Assembly: GCF_014650035.1 (NCBI RefSeq)
Contig: NZ_BMUE01000002.1
Span: 558,001-622,000 of the forward strand
Source of the DNA: Streptomyces lucensis JCM 4490
GTDB taxonomy: Bacteria > Actinomycetota > Actinomycetes > Streptomycetales > Streptomycetaceae
DNA length: 64,000 nucleotides
Reading direction: 5' to 3'
Shown here: positions 60,683-64,000 of the stretch, in pieces
Numbering within the stretch: the first letter of the stretch is position 1
Layout of the letters: the number at the start of each line of letters is the position of its first letter
Translations under genes and position numbers: made by a program
The notes under the pieces: generated by a model
Seen by the model: only the letters and a program-made list of their open reading frames with translations
Told to the model about the DNA's origin: nothing
The model's database searches: none

Positions 60683-61836
60683 CGGGTCCCCCTCGGCCTG
60701 CGCTGCTCCCAGCCCTCGGCCCACAGGTCGAACCGGGCCTGCTGCTGGGGGAACTCGGCCGCCGCGTCGACGTCCAGCTCGACCCCGAGCCCCGGCGCGT
60801 CCGACAGGTGGAAGTACCCGTCGACGACCTGCGGAGCACCCTTGACCACCTTCTTGATCTCCGCGTCCGCGAAGTCGTTGAAGTGCTCCAGGATCTTGAA
60901 GTTCGGTGCGGTGAAGCCGACCTGGAGGGAGGCGGCGGTCAGCACGGGACCGCCCACGTTGTGCGGGGCGACCAGCATGTAGTGGGTCTCGGCGGTGGCG
61001 GCGAGCTTCCGCGTCTCCCAGATGCCTCCGATGTGGCCCACGTCGGGCTGGATGATGTCCACGGCCTGGCTCTCGAACAGCTCGCGGAACTCGATGCGGT
61101 CGTGGATGCGCTCGCCGGTGGCGACCGGGACGTCGACCTTGGCCGCCACCTTCTCCAGTGCCTTGAGGTTCTCCGGCGGCACCGGCTCCTCCAGCCACGC
61201 CGGCCGGAACGGCGCCAGTTCCCTCGCCAGCCGGACGGCGGTGGCGGGGGAGAAGCGTCCGTGCATCTCCAGCATCAGCTCGGCCTCGGGCCCGATGGCG
61301 TCGCGAACCGCCTCGATGAGCGAGACGGCGTACCGGGTCTGCTCGTGGTCGAGTTCGAGGTGCCCGGTGCCGAAGGGGTCGATCTTGAGCGCCCGGTACC
61401 CGCGCTCCATCACCTCCCGGGCGGCCTTGTGATAGGCCTCCGGGGTCCGCTCGGTCGTGTACCAGCCGTTGGCGTACGCCTTGACCCGGTCCGTCACCTT
61501 GCCGCCGAGCAGCTGCCAGACCGGCACGCCCAGCGCCTTGCCCTTGATGTCCCAGCACGCCATCTCGACGACCGCGATGCCGGACATGACGATCTCGCCG
61601 GCCCGGCCGTAGTCGCCGTACTTCATCCGGCGCACCAGATCCTCGACGGCGAAGGGGTCCGATCCGAGGATGTGGTTGGTCTCGGCCTCCCGCAGGTAGC
61701 CGAGGAGCGCGTCGGTGTGACCGAGCATCCGGGTCTCGCCGACGCCCGTGAGCCCCTCGTCGGTGTGCACCAGGACGTAGGTCAGGTTGCGCCACGGCGT
61801 GCCGACCACGTGCGTGCTGATTCCGGTGATGCGCAC
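60679..61836 (-). CDS. enolase-superfamily sugar-acid dehydratase, galactonate dehydratase-like
   Basis: 385 residues from GTG 61836 (GAGAGG upstream). MR/MLE barrel. Lys of the KxD motif in ALKIDPFG, metal ligands Glu in LMLEMHGRF, Glu in WLEEPVPPEN and Glu in ATGERIHDR, and the His of the catalytic dyad in VAPHNVGG. Overall pattern (LQPDxSH-like IIQPDVGHIGGI, GVELDV) resembles DgoD, with the first ligand Glu in place of Asp. It should dehydrate an aldonic acid to a 2-keto-3-deoxy acid. No kinase or aldolase for the product is in the window. Has tandem regulatory motifs upstream. Confidence 0.85.
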   Translation of the reverse strand: MRITGISTHVVGTPWRNLTYVLVHTDEGLTGVGETRMLGHTDALLGYLREAETNHILGSDPFAVEDLVRRMKYGDYGRAGEIVMSGIAVVEMACWDIKGKALGVPVWQLLGGKVTDRVKAYANGWYTTERTPEAYHKAAREVMERGYRALKIDPFGTGHLELDHEQTRYAVSLIEAVRDAIGPEAELMLEMHGRFSPATAVRLARELAPFRPAWLEEPVPPENLKALEKVAAKVDVPVATGERIHDRIEFRELFESQAVDIIQPDVGHIGGIWETRKLAATAETHYMLVAPHNVGGPVLTAASLQVGFTAPNFKILEHFNDFADAEIKKVVKGAPQVVDGYFHLSDAPGLGVELDVDAAAEFPQQQARFDLWAEGWEQRRPRGTR

Positions 61837-61853
61837 GGCAGTTGCCTCTCAGC

Positions 61854-61887
61854 TGTTCGAGATTTCGTCACACGTTCGAAATGTTGG
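61854..61887. promoter_or_regulatory. candidate IclR operator at the dehydratase gene, two motif copies
   Basis: TGTTCGAGATTTCG (61854-61867) and GTTCGAAATGTTG (61874-61886) share TTCGA-R-AT-K-T-Y-G and are spaced 19 bp. The first contains 13 nt identical to the IclR promoter at 43 kb in reverse complement. 18 bp before the GTG. Confidence 0.6.
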
Positions 61888-61940
61888 CGTGACAGTAAGG
61901 ATGCGGCGGCAGGGGTGTCAATGGGTCCGACAGATATCGG

Positions 61941-61969
61941 TTTCGGCGAGCCTTTCGATACTTCTTTCG
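61941..61969. promoter_or_regulatory. three TTTCG direct repeats at 12-bp spacing
   Basis: TTTCG starts at 61941, 61953 and 61965, about 70-100 bp upstream of the SCO2400-like gene. Regular spacing suggests a binding array; the regulator is unknown. TAGTCT at 62023-62028 could be the -10 box of that gene. Confidence 0.35.
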
Positions 61970-62037
61970 CTCCCGCACCAAACCTTCACAGGCGTGCCTA
62001 GGAACGAGACCGGCGCGGACTCTAGTCTTCCGGCGTC

Positions 62038-63027
62038 ATGGACTTCTGCCACCCGTGCCAACGGCACCTCAACGGCGCCCTGGCCTGCCCGGGGTGCGGC
62101 ACGCCGGCCCAGCGGGCGACCGCACCCGCGCACGTGCCGGCCGCGTACGCGCAGGCGTACGCCGGTGCGGGTGAGGCGTACGGCCAGGTTCCGGCCGGGG
62201 GGTACGACGAGCATGTCGCTTCCGGGGCGGTCCCGCGGGGATACGGCATACCCCGGCAGTACGAGCCTGAGGGGCCGGAGCGGCTGGAGCACCCCCAGGA
62301 CCCGGAAGGCGCGGAAGGCTCCCGGTACGCGCGGTACTCGCGGGACGCGGACGAATCAGGCGAACTGGACGGACCGGACGGTACCGAGGAGCCGGAGCCC
62401 GAGCCGGACGGCGCGGCCGGAGCCGGCGGGCGGGCCGCCCGGCGCAGGGCGCGCGGCGCCACCACCGTGGGCCCCGCCGAGACGGACTCCAGCCGGCGTG
62501 ACCGCAAGGCCGCCGCGCACCGTCGCCGACGTCGCCGCACCGTGCTGGTCGCCGCCGGCTTCGTGCTGGCCGCGGGCGGACTCAGCCTCGCCGAGCTGGG
62601 CACGGACGCACCCTTCCTGCCCTTCTCCGGCGACGCGCCGGCCACGTCCTCGGACACCTCGGCGGACGGCGGCGCCTCCTCCCCGGCTCCGGACGGCACG
62701 GCCGGCCCGGCCGCCGGCGTCTCCGGCACCGTACCCGGCACCCCGGCCTCCCCGGGCGCCTCGGCCTCCGCGTCCGCCTCGAAGTCCCCCAAGGACAAGG
62801 ACAAGGGCAAGGACAAGGACAAGGACAAGGGCCCGGCGTCCCCGTCCGCCGAGGCCACCGGCAAGGCGCAGCAGTCGTCGACGACGGGCTCCGGTGCCAC
62901 CGCCACCGCCGCTCCGCCCGCGACCGGCCCCGCCGCCACCCCGACGGCGGCGCCGACGACCGCCGATCCCACGCCGACGCCCTCACCCACCAGGACCTGC
63001 GACCGCTTCCTGTGGTGGTGCACCTGA
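62038..63027 (+). CDS. SCO2400-like protein: zinc ribbon, membrane segment, low-complexity tail
   Basis: 329 residues. N-terminal zinc ribbon Cys4, Cys7, Cys17, Cys20 (CHPC and CPGC). Then an acidic, Tyr/Gly-rich cytoplasmic stretch, an Arg-rich block (HRRRRRRT), one membrane segment (about 166-186), and an external Ser/Thr/Pro/Lys tail with KDKDKGKD repeats ending CDRFLWWCT, where two Cys could pair. Matches a Streptomyces-specific family typified by SCO2400. Function unknown; layout suggests a membrane sensor or anchor. No Shine-Dalgarno before the ATG. Confidence 0.8.
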   Translation: MDFCHPCQRHLNGALACPGCGTPAQRATAPAHVPAAYAQAYAGAGEAYGQVPAGGYDEHVASGAVPRGYGIPRQYEPEGPERLEHPQDPEGAEGSRYARYSRDADESGELDGPDGTEEPEPEPDGAAGAGGRAARRRARGATTVGPAETDSSRRDRKAAAHRRRRRRTVLVAAGFVLAAGGLSLAELGTDAPFLPFSGDAPATSSDTSADGGASSPAPDGTAGPAAGVSGTVPGTPASPGASASASASKSPKDKDKGKDKDKDKGPASPSAEATGKAQQSSTTGSGATATAAPPATGPAATPTAAPTTADPTPTPSPTRTCDRFLWWCT

Positions 63028-63217
63028 GCCGCGGCGCCGCAGGCGCGCTGCGTACCACCCCTGCCATCCGCCATCCGGGGCATCGGTGACACCCGCCGGG
63101 CCCCCGGGCGGTTGAGTCGAACGGGTACATCTCGCCGTACCGATCTCGGGAACGCCCCGAACGGGAACGGGTGCTGTGAGGGGGAGCAGCGAGCACCGGC
63201 TCAGTTGAGGAGAACGG

Positions 63218-64000
63218 ATGACGCAGGAGACCACCGTCCACGGCGCGGTCGCCGAGGGCTACGAGGCGGTGCGCGAGGAGTTCGGCGCCTTCGTCGCCGA
63301 GGAACGGGACGACTACGAGGGTCAGTTGTGTGCGTACGTCCGCGGGCGGTGCGTCGTGGACCTGTGGGCGGGTGAGGGCGTGGCGGGTGACTCGCTGTAC
63401 GCCGTGCACTCGGCCACCAAGGGCGCGGCCCATCTGGTCGCCGCGCTGCTCGTGCAGGACGGCACCCTGGAGCTGGACCGCAGAGTCACCTACTACTGGC
63501 CCGAGTTCGCGGCGGAGGGCAAGGGCGCGCTGACCCTGCGGGACCTCCTCGCGCACCGCGCGGGGCTGATCGGCACCGACAGCGGTTTCACCCTCACGGA
63601 GCTGGCCGACGACCGGGTCCTGGCGGAACGCCTGGCCGACCAGCGCCCCTTCTGGCGGCCGGGCACGGCGTTCGGCTACCACGCCCTGGTCATCGGCGCG
63701 CTGACCGGCGAGGTGGTCCGGCGTGCGGCGGGCCGCACCGTCCAGGAGCTGTTCGAGGAGCGCGTCCGCGCCCCCTACGGCCTCGACCTGCACCTCGGTC
63801 TGCCTGCCGCGCGGGAGCCGCGCTACCGGAGCGTCCTGCCGATGCTGCCGACCCCGCAGCAGCAGGCCCTCCTCGACGGGCGGGAGTCCGGCCCGCACAC
63901 CCTTGAGGCCGTCGCCTTCAACCGGCACGGCGCGGAGCCCACCGGTCTGGAGGACCTGCCGAACCAGCGGCTGATCCGCGCCAAGGGCCCGGCCTCGGTG
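63218..64000 (+). CDS. beta-lactamase-fold serine hydrolase (3' end outside window)
   Basis: 261 residues visible from ATG 63218 (GAGGAGAACGG upstream); the frame is open at the right edge. Serine nucleophile in SATK (SxxK) after LYAVHSATKGAAHL, and the second motif Tyr in GYHALVIG, as in EstB-type esterases and class C-like hydrolases. No signal peptide, so cytoplasmic. Likely an esterase/lipase or peptide hydrolase rather than a true beta-lactamase. The 63028-63217 gap holds only its promoter region. Confidence 0.88.
   Translation, partial: MTQETTVHGAVAEGYEAVREEFGAFVAEERDDYEGQLCAYVRGRCVVDLWAGEGVAGDSLYAVHSATKGAAHLVAALLVQDGTLELDRRVTYYWPEFAAEGKGALTLRDLLAHRAGLIGTDSGFTLTELADDRVLAERLADQRPFWRPGTAFGYHALVIGALTGEVVRRAAGRTVQELFEERVRAPYGLDLHLGLPAAREPRYRSVLPMLPTPQQQALLDGRESGPHTLEAVAFNRHGAEPTGLEDLPNQRLIRAKGPASV

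Noticed and set aside
1..64000. Prophage, integrative element or insertion sequence
   Set aside because: No integrase, transposase, terminal repeats or att duplication seen at the tRNA genes; base composition looks even.

Overview
The window is high-GC actinobacterial chromosome, almost certainly from a Streptomyces close to S. coelicolor. Codon use is strongly GC-biased, GTG and TTG starts are common, and several genes are Streptomyces markers: dnaG next to an hrdA-type sigma factor, a conservon operon with a CYP157/CYP154-like pair, mbl, matB and a homologue of the SCO2400 protein. Gene order resembles the S. coelicolor core region around SCO2400-SCO2478 in reverse. I see no prophage, insertion sequence, CRISPR array or secondary-metabolite cluster.

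Layout. 0-4 kb: TauE-type exporter (cut by the left edge), class F sortase with a probable anchored substrate, and a secreted M4 metalloprotease. 4-11.6 kb: gamma-glutamylcyclotransferase-like protein, assimilatory nitrate reductase (nasA), SanA-like protein, sirohydrochlorin chelatase-like protein, dGTPase and a ferredoxin reductase. 11.6-20.8 kb: DNA primase, HrdA-type sigma factor, a heterodimeric ABC exporter, an FGGY kinase and a YtxH-like protein. 20.9-21.4 kb: two identical tRNA-Asn genes and one CAU tRNA. 21.8-28.4 kb: conservon cvnA-D, two cytochromes P450 and a soluble Ser/Thr kinase. 28.7-32.2 kb: STAS-ANTAR regulator, AraC regulator diverging from a cupin gene, and mbl. 32.5-43 kb: a large subtilase, a fused carboxyltransferase with matB, a methyltransferase, an ATP-grasp enzyme, and a LysR regulator diverging from a short-chain dehydrogenase. 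43-47 kb: IclR regulator with SMP-30 lactonase, a 63-bp tandem repeat, and a membrane protein paired with an ImmA-type protease. 47-53 kb: GH35 beta-galactosidase, Rrf2 regulator, DUF4360 secreted protein, and an aminotransferase with a long Pro/Ala tail. 53-62 kb: sugar uptake and oxidation genes (secreted aldose epimerase, three-gene ABC importer, U32-like protein, zinc dehydrogenase, enolase-superfamily dehydratase). 62-64 kb: SCO2400-like protein and a serine hydrolase cut by the right edge.

How genes work together. The strongest regulatory signal is a shared element built on TGTTCGAGATTTC. It lies upstream of the IclR gene at 43.1 kb and of both sugar transcription units at 59.55 and 61.86 kb. 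It suggests one IclR regulon covering epimerase, importer, dehydrogenase, lactonase and dehydratase, that is, a non-phosphorylative sugar-acid route split over two loci. Candidate GlnR boxes precede both nasA and the chelatase gene, linking nitrate reduction with siroheme supply. Many genes without a ribosome-binding site have a -10-like hexamer 4-9 nt before the start codon and may be leaderless.
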